From assembly GCF_029714945.1 (NCBI RefSeq), contig NZ_CP121634.1, positions 4,857,001 to 4,921,000 on the forward strand: a DNA stretch of 64,000 nucleotides, given 5' to 3'. How positions within the stretch are numbered: the stretch's first letter is position 1; the number at the start of each line of letters is the position of its first letter. Of the stretch, positions 8,463 through 17,687 are shown one piece after another. The position numbers and the translations under genes were made by a program. The stretch comes from Bradyrhizobium sp. CIAT3101 (GTDB taxonomy: Bacteria; Pseudomonadota; Alphaproteobacteria; Rhizobiales; Xanthobacteraceae). The notes under the pieces are model-generated. The model made no database searches, was not told where the DNA came from, and was given only the letters and a program-made list of their open reading frames with translations.

Positions 8463-9476
8463 ATGCTGCGGGCGGATCTGGATCACTGCGAGTGGTTGCC
8501 GGATGACGTGAAGACCGGCGAGATGGTCTTCATTCCCGGCGGGACGTTTCGCATGGGATCCGACCATCATTATCCCGAGGAGGCGCCGAGCCATCGCGTC
8601 TCCGTCGATGGGTTCTGGATCGATCGCACGCCGGTCACCAACCGGCAGTTCAAGCAGTTCGTCAATACCACCGGCCATGTCACTGAGGCGCAGATCGTTC
8701 CCGACCCGAAGGATTATCCCGGCGCGCTGAAGGAGATGCTCTACGCGGGCTCGCTGGTGTTCTCGCCCCTGCCCCGCATCACCGACCTCAAGGACTGGAG
8801 CCAGTGGTGGTCGTTCATGCGCGGCGCCAACTGGCGCCATCCCTACGGCCCCGGCAGCAACATCAAGGGTCTCGACGACCATCCGGTCGTGCACGTCTCC
8901 TACAGCGATGCGTCGGCCTATGCGCGCTGGGCCGGCAAGGAGCTGCCGACGGAGGCCGAGTGGGAATTCGCGGCGCGCGGCGGCCTCGAGGGCGAGGAGT
9001 TCGCCTGGGGCGATGCACTTATGCCCGGCGGCAAGCATATGGCCAACATCTGGCAGGGTAACTTCCCTGTCCAGAATCTCGGCGAGGATGGGTTCGAGCG
9101 TACCTCGCCGGTCATGGCCTTCCCGCCGAATGGCTACGGCCTTCACGACATGATCGGTAATGTCTGGGAGTGGACCTCCGACTGGTGGTCGGCCAAGCAC
9201 ACGGCCGACGCCGCAAAGCCCTGCTGCATCCCGAGCAATCCCCGCGGCGGCCGTGAGGAGGCGAGCTTTGATCCATGTCAACCAGACATCCGCATCCCGC
9301 GCAAAGTCTTGAAGGGCGGCTCGCATCTTTGCGCGCCGAATTATTGCCGCCGCTATCGCCCTGCCGCGCGGCACGCTGAGCCCATCGATACCTCGACCAG
9401 CCACGTCGGTTTCAGATGCGTGGTGCGAGCGCCGCTTGCCAATCAACGCGAACAAGAAGGACGTCCGGCAACATAG
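8463..9476 (+). CDS. Formylglycine-generating enzyme (sulfatase-modifying factor, SUMF1 family)
   Basis: A 337-residue FGE-sulfatase-fold protein. FGE oxidises the active-site Cys of sulfatases to Ca-formylglycine using O2 and copper. The fold begins with MVFIPGGTFRMGSD and IDRTPVTNRQFKQF, continues with ELPTEAEWEFAARGG and GNVWEWTSDWW, and ends with KGGSHLCAPNYCRRYRPAAR. The last motif carries the two catalytic cysteines at about 290 and 295. No signal peptide is present, so it acts in the cytosol, before export. ATG 8463 has GGAG 8 bases upstream; a GTG at 8454 is an alternative. Its stop touches the ribosome site of the sulfatase gene that follows, which is surely its substrate. Confidence 0.95.
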   Translation: MLRADLDHCEWLPDDVKTGEMVFIPGGTFRMGSDHHYPEEAPSHRVSVDGFWIDRTPVTNRQFKQFVNTTGHVTEAQIVPDPKDYPGALKEMLYAGSLVFSPLPRITDLKDWSQWWSFMRGANWRHPYGPGSNIKGLDDHPVVHVSYSDASAYARWAGKELPTEAEWEFAARGGLEGEEFAWGDALMPGGKHMANIWQGNFPVQNLGEDGFERTSPVMAFPPNGYGLHDMIGNVWEWTSDWWSAKHTADAAKPCCIPSNPRGGREEASFDPCQPDIRIPRKVLKGGSHLCAPNYCRRYRPAARHAEPIDTSTSHVGFRCVVRAPLANQREQEGRPAT

Positions 9477-9486
9477 GGAGCCAGGA

Positions 9487-11121
9487 ATGAGTGGCGAATT
9501 GGAGAACAACAAAAACCAGTCGCGGGCTGACAAGTCGATCGATCGCAGAAACCTTCTTTTGGGAACATCCTCGCTCGTCGCGGCCGCGGCGCTGACCTCC
9601 GATGCATTCGCGCAGGCGGCTCCCGCTGCGTCATCGTCCAATTCGGGCAGTAAGCCGAATATTCTCTTCATCATGGGTGACGACATCGGCTGGTTCAATG
9701 TCAGCGCCTACAATTTGGGAATCATGGGCTATCGCACGCCCAATATCGACCGCATCGGAAAAGAAGGCGCTATCTTCACCGACTGGTACGGCCAGCAAAG
9801 CTGCACGGCGGGCCGCGCGGCCTTCATCACCGGGCAATCACCGATACGCACCGGCCTGACCAAGGTCGGTCTGCCCGGCGCAGAACTCGGGCTCGGACCG
9901 CTGGATCCAAGCGTCGCCGACGTCCTCAAGACTTACGGTTATGCCACCGGTCAGTTCGGCAAGAACCATCTCGGCGACCGCGACGAGCATCTGCCGACCG
10001 CGCACGGCTTCGATGAATTCTTCGGCAACCTCTACCATCTCAACGCCGAGGAGGAGCCGGAGAACCCCGACTATCCGAAGGATCCCGAGTTCCGCAAGAA
10101 GTTCGGGCCGCGCGGCGTGCTCAAGGCCACCAGCGACGGCAAGATCGAGAACACCGGACCGCTCAATACCAAGCGCATGGAAACCGTGGACGAGGAATTT
10201 CTCGAAGCGGCGAAGGATTTCATCAACCGCCAGCACCGGGCCAACAAGCCGTGGTTCTGCTACTTCAACTCGACCCGGATGCACATCTTCACGCATCTGA
10301 AGAAGGAGTCGCAGGGCAAGACCGGCCTCGGCACCTATCCCGACGGCATGGTGGAGCACGACGGCATGGTCGGAGAGCTGTTGAAGCTCGTGGATGATCT
10401 CGGCGTCGCCAACAACACCATCGTCGTCTACACCACCGATAACGGCGCCGAAGCCTTCACCTGGCCTGACGGTGGTACGACGCCGTTCAAGGGCGAGAAG
10501 GCCACCAACTGGGAAGGCGGCTTCCGGGTGCCATGCCTGATCCGTTGGCCGGGTGTCATCCAGCCGGGCAAGGTCATCAACGACGTCTGCTCGCATGAGG
10601 ACTTCATCCCGACATTTGCTGCCGCCAACGGCGAGACCGACCTCGTTGAGAAGGTCAAGAAGGGGTACACGCTCAACGGCAAGACCTTCAAGGTCCAGCT
10701 CGATGGCATGAATCTGATGCCGTTCCTCAAAGGTGACGTCCCGAGGTCACCACGCGAAGAGTTCTTGTACTGGAGTGACGACGGCGACCTGATGGCCATT
10801 CGCGTGCGGGACTGGAAGATCACGTTCATGGAGCAGAACGTCGAGATCAATCCGAAGGAGCCGCTTGGTCCATGGATGGGGCAATTCAACAGGCTCCGCG
10901 CCCCCACCCTCTATAATTTGCGGACCGATCCGTTCGAGCGCGGTCCGACCAGCATCTACTACGCGGACTGGCATGCGCATCGGGCGTTCCTTCTCGTACC
11001 GGCCCAAGCCATCGTCGGGAAATACCTCGAGAGCTTCAAGGAATTTCCGCCACGCGCAAAGGCCGCGAGCTTCACGGTCAGCGACGCCATGGAGAAGATC
11101 TACGCGGCATCGAACAGGTGA
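9487..11121 (+). CDS. Tat-exported arylsulfatase, type I sulfatase family (copy 1)
   Basis: A 544-residue sulfatase-like hydrolase. The N-terminus carries a twin-arginine signal (DRRNLLLGTSS, then an Ala-rich stretch ending AFAQ near residue 43). Metal and active-site elements: D65-D66 (MGDDIG), Cys106 in CTAGR (the FGE target, with Ala where Pro is usual), GKNHLGDR, and TTDNGAE with the metal-binding Asp/Asn. Length fits periplasmic arylsulfatases. A GGGAG site lies 6 bases before the ATG at 9487 and overlaps the FGE stop, so translation is probably coupled. The substrate (aryl, choline or polysaccharide sulfate) cannot be read from sequence. Copy 2 lies at 17688. Confidence 0.95.
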   Translation: MSGELENNKNQSRADKSIDRRNLLLGTSSLVAAAALTSDAFAQAAPAASSSNSGSKPNILFIMGDDIGWFNVSAYNLGIMGYRTPNIDRIGKEGAIFTDWYGQQSCTAGRAAFITGQSPIRTGLTKVGLPGAELGLGPLDPSVADVLKTYGYATGQFGKNHLGDRDEHLPTAHGFDEFFGNLYHLNAEEEPENPDYPKDPEFRKKFGPRGVLKATSDGKIENTGPLNTKRMETVDEEFLEAAKDFINRQHRANKPWFCYFNSTRMHIFTHLKKESQGKTGLGTYPDGMVEHDGMVGELLKLVDDLGVANNTIVVYTTDNGAEAFTWPDGGTTPFKGEKATNWEGGFRVPCLIRWPGVIQPGKVINDVCSHEDFIPTFAAANGETDLVEKVKKGYTLNGKTFKVQLDGMNLMPFLKGDVPRSPREEFLYWSDDGDLMAIRVRDWKITFMEQNVEINPKEPLGPWMGQFNRLRAPTLYNLRTDPFERGPTSIYYADWHAHRAFLLVPAQAIVGKYLESFKEFPPRAKAASFTVSDAMEKIYAASNR

Positions 11122-11178
11122 TGGCGGCTTTGAATGGACCGGCCGCGGCTTGCTGCGGCCGAAGTCCAGCGAGGAAGC

Positions 11179-12204
11179 ATGGCAGATTTCAGCTCGGTTC
11201 AGCCCGTAGAAGCAAGGGTTAGCGCTCGTTCATCGGCGCGAGACGCGGTGCTCGATCTCAAGTCACGCATTGGCAAGTCCGTGCTTGGTCAGGATCGTCT
11301 CGTGGAGAGCATGCTGATTGGGCTGCTCGCCAACGGCAATATGCTGATCGAGAGCCTGCCAGGTCTCGCCAAGACCCGCGCAGTCAAGACGCTGGCAAAA
11401 CATCTGGCCGCGGACTTGTCACGCGTGCAGTTCACCCCCGATCTGCTGCCATCGGACGTGACCGGCGCGGAAATCTACGTTCAGACCGACAAGGGCGGCC
11501 AGTTCGAGTTTCAGAAGGGCCCGATCTTCGCCAATCTGGTGCTGGCCGACGAGATCAACCGTGCCCCGGCCAAAGTGCAATCCGCGCTGCTCGAAGCCAT
11601 GGAAGAGCGCCAGGTCACGGTCGCCGGCAAGACCTACAAGATGCCCGATCTGTTCATGGTGCTCGCGACCGAGAATCCGATCGAGCAGGAAGGCACCTAC
11701 CCCCTCCCCGAAGCCCAGCTCGACCGCTTCCTGATGCATGTCGTCATCACCTATCCCGACGAGGCGACGGAAGCCGAAATCATCCGCCTCAACCGCGCGG
11801 AGAACGCACAGGCACCGAAGGATCACGCCGCCGCGCCGCCACCGATCCCGCAGCAGGAAATTCTCAATGCGCGCGGCGAGATCGACGGCATCTTCGTCTC
11901 TGATCTCGCCGAGAAGTACATGGTCGACGTCATCTCCGCGACGCGCTTCCCCAACCGTTATGGCGAGCCCCTGAGCAAATGGATCCAGGTCGGCGCAAGC
12001 CCTCGCGGCAGCCTCGCGCTCGACCGTTGTGCCCGTACCCGCGCATGGCTCGACGAGTACGACTTCGTGACACCCGACCATGTTCGCGCCGTCGTCCACG
12101 ACTGCCTGAGGCACCGGATCATCCTCAGCTACGAGGCCGTGTCCCAGGGCGTCAGCCCCGACCAGGTGATCGACAAGATCACCGAGCTCGTCGCGGCAGC
12201 CTGA
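11179..12204 (+). CDS. MoxR family AAA+ ATPase
   Basis: A 341-residue cytosolic AAA+ chaperone. The P-loop is a MoxR-type variant, GLAKT at about 62-66 (ESLPGLAKTR); Walker B is LVLADE near 121-125, followed by INRAPAKVQSALLEAMEE and ATENPIEQEGTYPLPEAQLDRF. Only an AAA core plus lid is present. MoxR proteins work with VWA-domain partners to activate or metallate enzymes; MxaR does this for methanol dehydrogenase. The start at 11179 has GAGGA immediately upstream. It opens the chaperone module lying between the two sulfatase genes. Confidence 0.93.
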   Translation: MADFSSVQPVEARVSARSSARDAVLDLKSRIGKSVLGQDRLVESMLIGLLANGNMLIESLPGLAKTRAVKTLAKHLAADLSRVQFTPDLLPSDVTGAEIYVQTDKGGQFEFQKGPIFANLVLADEINRAPAKVQSALLEAMEERQVTVAGKTYKMPDLFMVLATENPIEQEGTYPLPEAQLDRFLMHVVITYPDEATEAEIIRLNRAENAQAPKDHAAAPPPIPQQEILNARGEIDGIFVSDLAEKYMVDVISATRFPNRYGEPLSKWIQVGASPRGSLALDRCARTRAWLDEYDFVTPDHVRAVVHDCLRHRIILSYEAVSQGVSPDQVIDKITELVAAA

Positions 12205-12211
12205 GGCCGAC

Positions 12212-13213
12212 ATGCCCGAGACATCAGCCAAACTGCCGGGAGCCAAACTGCCAGGTGTCTATGTCGATCTCGACGACCTGATCGCGCTCGAATATCGCGG
12301 ACGCAAGGTCTCGTTCCTGCCGCGTCAGCCGGTCCACAGCCTGCTTTCGGGACGCTTTGCCTCACGCATGCGCGGCCGTGGCCTGAACTTCGAGGAAATC
12401 AGGGACTATCGCGCCGGCGACGACGTCCGCTCGATCGACTGGAAAGTGACGGCGCGCCTGCGCAAGCCGCATATCCGTGTCTTCAACGAAGAGCGTGACC
12501 GGCAAACGATCCTCGTGGTCGACCAGCGCCTGTCGATGTTCTTCGGCAGCCGACGCGCGATGAAATCGGTGACGGCCGCGGAGGCAGCCGCGATCGGCGC
12601 CTGGCGGGTGCTTGGCGTCGGCGACCGCATCGGCGGCGTGGTGTTCGGCGACCAGGGCATCACGGAGGTGACGGCGCGTCGCAGCCGGGCGACCGTGCTC
12701 CAGATCCTCGCCGCCGTCGTCGCGCAGAACCAGGCGCTCGGTGTCGGGCGCGGTCTCGTCTCCGCGCCGGCGATGCTCAATGCCGCGCTTGATCGTGCGC
12801 GGCGTCGCGCGCCACATGATGCGGCCGTGATCATCATCAGCGATTTCGATGGCGCCGACGAGACGACGCGGGGCATGGTCGCCGACATGGCGCGGCACAA
12901 CGATGTGATCGCCGTGCTGGTCCATGATCCCCTGCAAAGCGATCTGCCGTCGTCGGCCACCATGACCGTGACCGACGGCGAATTGCAGATCAGGCTCGAC
13001 GTCGGCCGTGACAGCGTTCGCGAAAATCTATCGCGAGCCACTCAGGATCGCCTCAAGGGTATCTTCGACTGGTCGCATGAACTCGGAATCCCGGTGCTGC
13101 CGCTCAGCGCCGCGGAGGACACCGCCGCACAACTTCGCCGCCTGCTCGGCGGCCTCTCGGCGCGCCATGGTGGTGGTACCCGCCACAACCGGACGGAGGC
13201 GGCCCTTGGCTGA
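12212..13213 (+). CDS. DUF58 domain protein (MxaS-like)
   Basis: A 333-residue cytosolic protein with the DUF58 signature RGRGLNFEEIRDYRAGDDVRSIDWKVTAR near residues 53-80, then a VWA-like fold with ILVVDQRLSMFFGS and VIIISDFDG. DUF58 proteins are encoded directly after moxR in nearly all such modules and are thought to couple the ATPase to membrane VWA partners. It starts 7 bases after the moxR stop and overlaps the next gene. Confidence 0.9.
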   Translation: MPETSAKLPGAKLPGVYVDLDDLIALEYRGRKVSFLPRQPVHSLLSGRFASRMRGRGLNFEEIRDYRAGDDVRSIDWKVTARLRKPHIRVFNEERDRQTILVVDQRLSMFFGSRRAMKSVTAAEAAAIGAWRVLGVGDRIGGVVFGDQGITEVTARRSRATVLQILAAVVAQNQALGVGRGLVSAPAMLNAALDRARRRAPHDAAVIIISDFDGADETTRGMVADMARHNDVIAVLVHDPLQSDLPSSATMTVTDGELQIRLDVGRDSVRENLSRATQDRLKGIFDWSHELGIPVLPLSAAEDTAAQLRRLLGGLSARHGGGTRHNRTEAALG

Positions 13214-13697
13214 AGCTCCATCCGCAACGGCAGATCCTGTCGCCGGCCTGATCGACGTCCCGCTGCCGCGTGAGGTGAGCCTCTGGCCACAAACCTGGGA
13301 GGCGCGGCTCGCGATTGGCCTGCTGCTGCTGGCGATGGTTGCGGCGGTGTGGCGCTATGTGCATCGACGCCGCGTTGACCGCTATCGCCGCGAAGCGCTC
13401 GCGGAGCTTTCGCGGATCGAGCATGCCGGCAATTCGGGGCCTTCGGAACTGCTGTCGAGGCTCACCGTGCTGGTGCGGCGCACGTCGCTGGCCGCCTTCC
13501 CGCGCGCTCAGGTCGCGCCCCTGATCGGGCCGGCATGGCTCTCTTTCCTCGATCGCAGCTATGGCGGCGAGGAGTTCTCTCGTGGCGTGGGCCGCCTGCT
13601 CGTGAGCGGTCCGTACCAGCAGATGCCGCCCGAACCGGCCGAGCTGCAATCGCTGCTTCGGCTCGTCCGCCTCTGGATCAGGGGGCACCATGCTTGA
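13206..13697 (+). CDS. DUF4381 family membrane protein
   Basis: A 163-residue protein with one transmembrane segment (about 33-52, LAIGLLLLAMVAAVWRYVH) and a basic, helical C-terminal domain (RYRREALAELSRIE, LLSRLTVLVRRTSLAAFPR). I chose a TTG start at 13206: GGAGG lies 6 bases upstream and translation would be coupled to the preceding stop at 13213. Longer in-frame starts would run far into the DUF58 gene. DUF4381 proteins occur between DUF58 and VWA genes in MoxR modules. The molecular role is not known. Confidence 0.83.
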   Translation: MAEAPSATADPVAGLIDVPLPREVSLWPQTWEARLAIGLLLLAMVAAVWRYVHRRRVDRYRREALAELSRIEHAGNSGPSELLSRLTVLVRRTSLAAFPRAQVAPLIGPAWLSFLDRSYGGEEFSRGVGRLLVSGPYQQMPPEPAELQSLLRLVRLWIRGHHA

Positions 13698-14688
13698 ATT
13701 CGCCTGGCCATGGCTGCTTCTGTTGTTGCCGCTGCCAATCCTGGCGTGGTGGCTGTTGCCGCCCTACCGGGCGCGACAGGCCTCGATCCAGGTGCCGTTC
13801 TTCGACAGGCTGGCGGCCGCAACGGGACAGACGCCGCAGCAGGGCGCGGTCATCCTGGAACGCCGGGCCGTGCAGATGATCGCCGCCGTGGCGATCTGGA
13901 CATTGCTGGTGATTGCGCTCGCGCGCCCGCAATGGGTCGGCGATGCCGTGACGCGGGACGTGTCCGCGCGCGACCTGATCCTGGCGATCGATATCTCGGG
14001 CTCGATGGACCAGAACGATTTCAAGGCCTCCGACGGCAAGCTGCTGACCCGTCTCGACGGCGTGAAGCGCGTGGTCAGTGATTTCATTGCCCGCCGCAAG
14101 GGCGACCGGGTCGCCCTCCTCCTGTTCGGCACCAAGGCCTATGTGCAGGTGCCGTTCACCCAGGACCTGCAAACGGCGCAGCAATTGCTCGATCAGGCCG
14201 CAGTCGGCATGGCCGGCCAGCAGACCGCGATCGGTGACACGATCGGCCTTGCCATCAAGACATTCGCGGCCAGCACGGCAAAACAAAAGCTGCTGGTTCT
14301 CCTGACCGACGGCAACGACACCGCGAGCCGCGTGCCGCCCGAACACGCCGCCGACATCGCCCATCAGAACGACGTCGCCGTCTACACGATCGGTGTCGGC
14401 GACCCCGCCGCTTCCGGCGAAAACCGCGTCGATCTCGGGGTCCTTCAGCGCGTCGCGACCACCACGGGCGGGCACTTCTTCAGAGCCGAGGATGGCGCCG
14501 AGCTGCAGGCGATCTACGCCGACATCGACCGGCTGGCGCCGGCGAAACTTCAGACCCTGTCGTGGCGGCCGAAGCTACCGCTGTTCCAGTGGCCGCTCGG
14601 CGCGGCCGTCATGCTTGGCCTGCTGCTGTGGCTCGCACTCCTGCTCGGCAGCGAGTGGCGCCGGATGAGGAGCGTCAGCCATGCATGA
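13690..14688 (+). CDS. VWA domain membrane protein (BatA-like)
   Basis: A 332-residue inner-membrane protein. Two hydrophobic segments (about 5-25 and 62-80) precede a von Willebrand A domain, and a third (about 300-322) ends it. The metal-ion-dependent adhesion site is intact: DISGSM with Asp101, Ser103 and Ser105, followed by the conserved TDGNDTASRVPPE region. VWA partners of MoxR probably bind client enzymes or metal on the periplasmic face. It overlaps the preceding gene by 8 bases and the following one by 8. Confidence 0.92.
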   Translation: MLEFAWPWLLLLLPLPILAWWLLPPYRARQASIQVPFFDRLAAATGQTPQQGAVILERRAVQMIAAVAIWTLLVIALARPQWVGDAVTRDVSARDLILAIDISGSMDQNDFKASDGKLLTRLDGVKRVVSDFIARRKGDRVALLLFGTKAYVQVPFTQDLQTAQQLLDQAAVGMAGQQTAIGDTIGLAIKTFAASTAKQKLLVLLTDGNDTASRVPPEHAADIAHQNDVAVYTIGVGDPAASGENRVDLGVLQRVATTTGGHFFRAEDGAELQAIYADIDRLAPAKLQTLSWRPKLPLFQWPLGAAVMLGLLLWLALLLGSEWRRMRSVSHA

Positions 14689-16204
14689 CGCAACCATGAT
14701 GTCCTTCCATCTGTTGCGGCCGCTCTGGTTGCTCGCGCTGATCCCGCTCGCTGTGGTGTTGGTCGTCCTGCTGCGCCGTCAAAGCGCGAGCGCGCAATGG
14801 GGCGGCGTGATCGCCCCCCATCTCCTCACGCACCTGATCGTGCGGCCGCAGCAGGGACGCCACGTCAATCCGCTCTATCTGGTGGCCGCCGCCATGACGC
14901 TCGGGATCGTCGCGCTGTCCGGACCGACCTGGCGGCGGGAGCTGCCGCCCTTTGTCGAGGACAAGGCGCCTCTGATGGTCGCACTCGCCGTCGGCTCCTC
15001 GATGGGCGGGACCGATATCGCGCCGTCGCGCCTCGAACGCGCCAAGCAGAAAGTCAGCGATCTGCTGGCGGCCCGCGCCGGTGCCCGGACCGGCCTTGTC
15101 GCCTATGCCGGCACCGCGCATCTTGTGATGCCACCGACCGATGACCGCGCCGTGATCGCGCCATTCCTGGCCGCGCTGTCTCCGGGCCTGATGCCCACGG
15201 ACGGCAAGAACGTTGCTGCCGCAACCGCTCTTTCTGCCGAAGCGCTGGCGACCGAACCTGTCGCCGGAACCATCCTCCTTGTCGCCGACGATCTCGGCAC
15301 TGCCGATGCGGCCGCCATGCGGCAAGCCGCCGGGCGCAACAGCCTCGTCGTCCTTGCGGTCAGCGCTGACGATTCTGCGCTGCCGGCCGGCATCGATGCC
15401 GTCAAGGTCAGCATCGACGGCTCCGACATTGCGCGGCTGGAGCGACGGATCGAGACACGCTTTCAGGCCGCGCAGGGTGATGCGTTCGGTACCCAATGGC
15501 GCGACGAAGGCTATTGGCTGCTGCCGCTGCTGGCGCTGCTGAGCCTGCTCTGGTTCCGGCGCGGCACGACCGTGGCCTGGATTTTGGCTCTCTGCATCGT
15601 CTCGCACGCGGCGCCGTCGCGCGCCGGGGGATCCTCGGGGTTCACCGGCCTGTGGCTGACGCCCGACCAGCAGGGACGGCTGGCGTTCGACCGCAGCGAG
15701 TATCGGGCTGCGCAAAATCTGTTCGCCGATCCGATCTGGCGCGGCATCTCGGCCTACCGCAGCTATGACTTCATCGCAGCCGCCGAGGAATTCGCGCGCG
15801 TCGATACGCTCGAGGGCAAATTCGCGCTTGGCAATGCCCAGGCGCAAAACCACGCCTATGAGAAGGCCCTGAAGACCTACGACGAGGTGTTGAAGGCGCA
15901 GCCCGCCAACGCCGCAGCAAAGACCAACCGCGCCATCGTTCAGGCGGCGCTGGACGCGGCGGAGGCGAAGCGCCGAAAGCAGGAGCAGGACGATTCCGCG
16001 CCGCCGGACGAGAAGGCCGACGAGACGCGCATCGATCCCAACCAGAAAGGCGGCAAGAGGATCACCGTCACGCCGCAGGACGTCACCACCGCAGGCGCGG
16101 CCGAAGCCTGGATGCGTCAGGTCCAGACCTCGCCGGCCGATTTCCTCAAGCTGAAATTCGCGATCCAGGACGCAGCGCCTGCGCAGCGAAAGGCCGCGCC
16201 ATGA
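14681..16204 (+). CDS. VWA-TPR membrane protein (BatB/BatC-like fusion)
   Basis: A 507-residue protein joining what are two proteins in Bacteroides-type bat operons. Residues 10-32 and about 63-82 are transmembrane; a VWA domain follows, then a hydrophobic region near 285-305, then TPR-like repeats (about 380-430, AQNHAYEKALKTYDEVLKAQPANAAAKTNRAIVQ) and a charged tail. The MIDAS is degraded: the usual D-x-S-x-S reads A103-V-G105-S-S107, so classical metal binding is unlikely. It overlaps the BatD-like gene by 4 bases (ATGA). Confidence 0.88.
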   Translation: MHDATMMSFHLLRPLWLLALIPLAVVLVVLLRRQSASAQWGGVIAPHLLTHLIVRPQQGRHVNPLYLVAAAMTLGIVALSGPTWRRELPPFVEDKAPLMVALAVGSSMGGTDIAPSRLERAKQKVSDLLAARAGARTGLVAYAGTAHLVMPPTDDRAVIAPFLAALSPGLMPTDGKNVAAATALSAEALATEPVAGTILLVADDLGTADAAAMRQAAGRNSLVVLAVSADDSALPAGIDAVKVSIDGSDIARLERRIETRFQAAQGDAFGTQWRDEGYWLLPLLALLSLLWFRRGTTVAWILALCIVSHAAPSRAGGSSGFTGLWLTPDQQGRLAFDRSEYRAAQNLFADPIWRGISAYRSYDFIAAAEEFARVDTLEGKFALGNAQAQNHAYEKALKTYDEVLKAQPANAAAKTNRAIVQAALDAAEAKRRKQEQDDSAPPDEKADETRIDPNQKGGKRITVTPQDVTTAGAAEAWMRQVQTSPADFLKLKFAIQDAAPAQRKAAP

Positions 16205-17601
16205 AACGATGGATCGGATCAGCCATGGTCTGGACCACCGCCGTGCTGCTGCTGCAATCGCACGCCTTCGCGCAGGAGCCGGTCGCCGCGGAGCCGATCG
16301 TGCAGGTGACGGCCGATCCGCCGCGCGTCGTGGTAGGGCAGCCCGTGACGCTGCGGATCGTCGTGCTCGCGCCCAACTACATGACGTCGCCGCCCGAACT
16401 GCCCGACTTCCAGGTCCGCAATGCCGTGACCAGGCAACTGCAGAGCGTCAATACCACCGAGCAGCGCGACGGCGTGTCCTATGCCGGCGTGCAGTACGAA
16501 TATGCCATCTCGCCGCAAGAGCCCGGCACCTATGCGATTGCGGACCAGAGCGTCAGCATCAAATACGCCGCCGCCCCTCCCGCCACGCGTGAGCTGAGCG
16601 TCGCGCTGCCGCGTGTGTCGTTCGAGGCCTTCATTCCGGATGCGGCCGCCGCGCTTCGTCCGTTTGTGTCAGCCCAAAAGCTGGTTGCAGAACAGCAGAT
16701 CAAACGTTCGTCCGACCCGCTCAGGGCCGGCGACGCCATCACCCTGACGGTCACGATCACCGCCGAGGGGACACCGGCGATGCTGCTGCCCCCGCTGCAA
16801 TTTTCGGCGGTCGACGGCCTGCGGCTCTATCCGGCGCAGCCTCAGCTCGAGGACAAGACGCAGGCGCGTACCGACGTCATGACCGCGACCCGGATCGAGT
16901 CCGCGACCTATATGGTGGAACGACCCGGCACCTATGCGCTGCCCGCGATCGAGATCGGCTGGTGGAACGTCACCGGCGGCAAGGTCGAGCGGGTCCATCT
17001 CGACGGTGTGGCTTTCACCGTTGCCGCAACTCCCGGGATGACAGGCGAGCGGCCTGTCGGCCAATCGGGCGGCACTTGGAGCTGGGCCGGCATTCGCGAC
17101 GTCCTCGCAGACCATTGGTTGATCGTCCTGCTCGCAGCCATCATCGCTGTGGGCCTCGGCCTGATAGCGCCGCGCGCGATCCGGCGAGCGAGCGCCGATC
17201 ATCGACGACGCCGAGACGCCTATCGCCGGTCGGAGGCCTTTGCATTCCACCAGCTTCGCCGCGCGATCGGCCGCCGGGACGCAAGCCGGGCCTATTTCGC
17301 ATTGCTCGATTGGTTGCCGCACCTCAAGGCCGCCCCGGACAACACCGCCGCGGCCTTTCGCGCGGCTGCAGCCGATCCGGCGCTCGACGCGCAGATCGAG
17401 GCGCTCGAGCGCACACTCTTTTGCAAGGGACGCAACGCCGCTCCCTGGTCGCCCAACGAGATGATGCGCCATCTGACCACGGCGCGCCGCAATCTGCGAC
17501 CGCGCGAGAGGCACGGCCGCAGCAGAGGCCTCCCCTTATCCATCAATCCGGCCGGGCCTTCGTCCACGCCTGCGCATGACCGCAGGAGGCCCGCCAGATG
17601 A
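16201..17601 (+). CDS. BatD-like membrane protein
   Basis: A 466-residue protein with a cleavable signal peptide (about 1-25, ending in HAFAQ), an extracytoplasmic beta-rich region (about 30-285) of the BatD/Aer type (VTADPPRVVVGQPVTLRIVV), one transmembrane helix near 304-325 (WLIVLLAAIIAVGLGLIAP), and a basic cytosolic tail rich in Arg. It is the last member of the MoxR module and starts within the stop of the preceding gene, so the six genes from 11179 are one translational unit. Its last ~30 codons may be a loosely conserved tail. Confidence 0.85.
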   Translation: MKRWIGSAMVWTTAVLLLQSHAFAQEPVAAEPIVQVTADPPRVVVGQPVTLRIVVLAPNYMTSPPELPDFQVRNAVTRQLQSVNTTEQRDGVSYAGVQYEYAISPQEPGTYAIADQSVSIKYAAAPPATRELSVALPRVSFEAFIPDAAAALRPFVSAQKLVAEQQIKRSSDPLRAGDAITLTVTITAEGTPAMLLPPLQFSAVDGLRLYPAQPQLEDKTQARTDVMTATRIESATYMVERPGTYALPAIEIGWWNVTGGKVERVHLDGVAFTVAATPGMTGERPVGQSGGTWSWAGIRDVLADHWLIVLLAAIIAVGLGLIAPRAIRRASADHRRRRDAYRRSEAFAFHQLRRAIGRRDASRAYFALLDWLPHLKAAPDNTAAAFRAAAADPALDAQIEALERTLFCKGRNAAPWSPNEMMRHLTTARRNLRPRERHGRSRGLPLSINPAGPSSTPAHDRRRPAR

Positions 17602-17687
17602 GCGAAGCACGTTGAGACCAGACAAGCACCAGAACGGAACTCGTCGTCACCAGCACAAACAACCCTTGAGTAACCGAGGAGCGTCAA

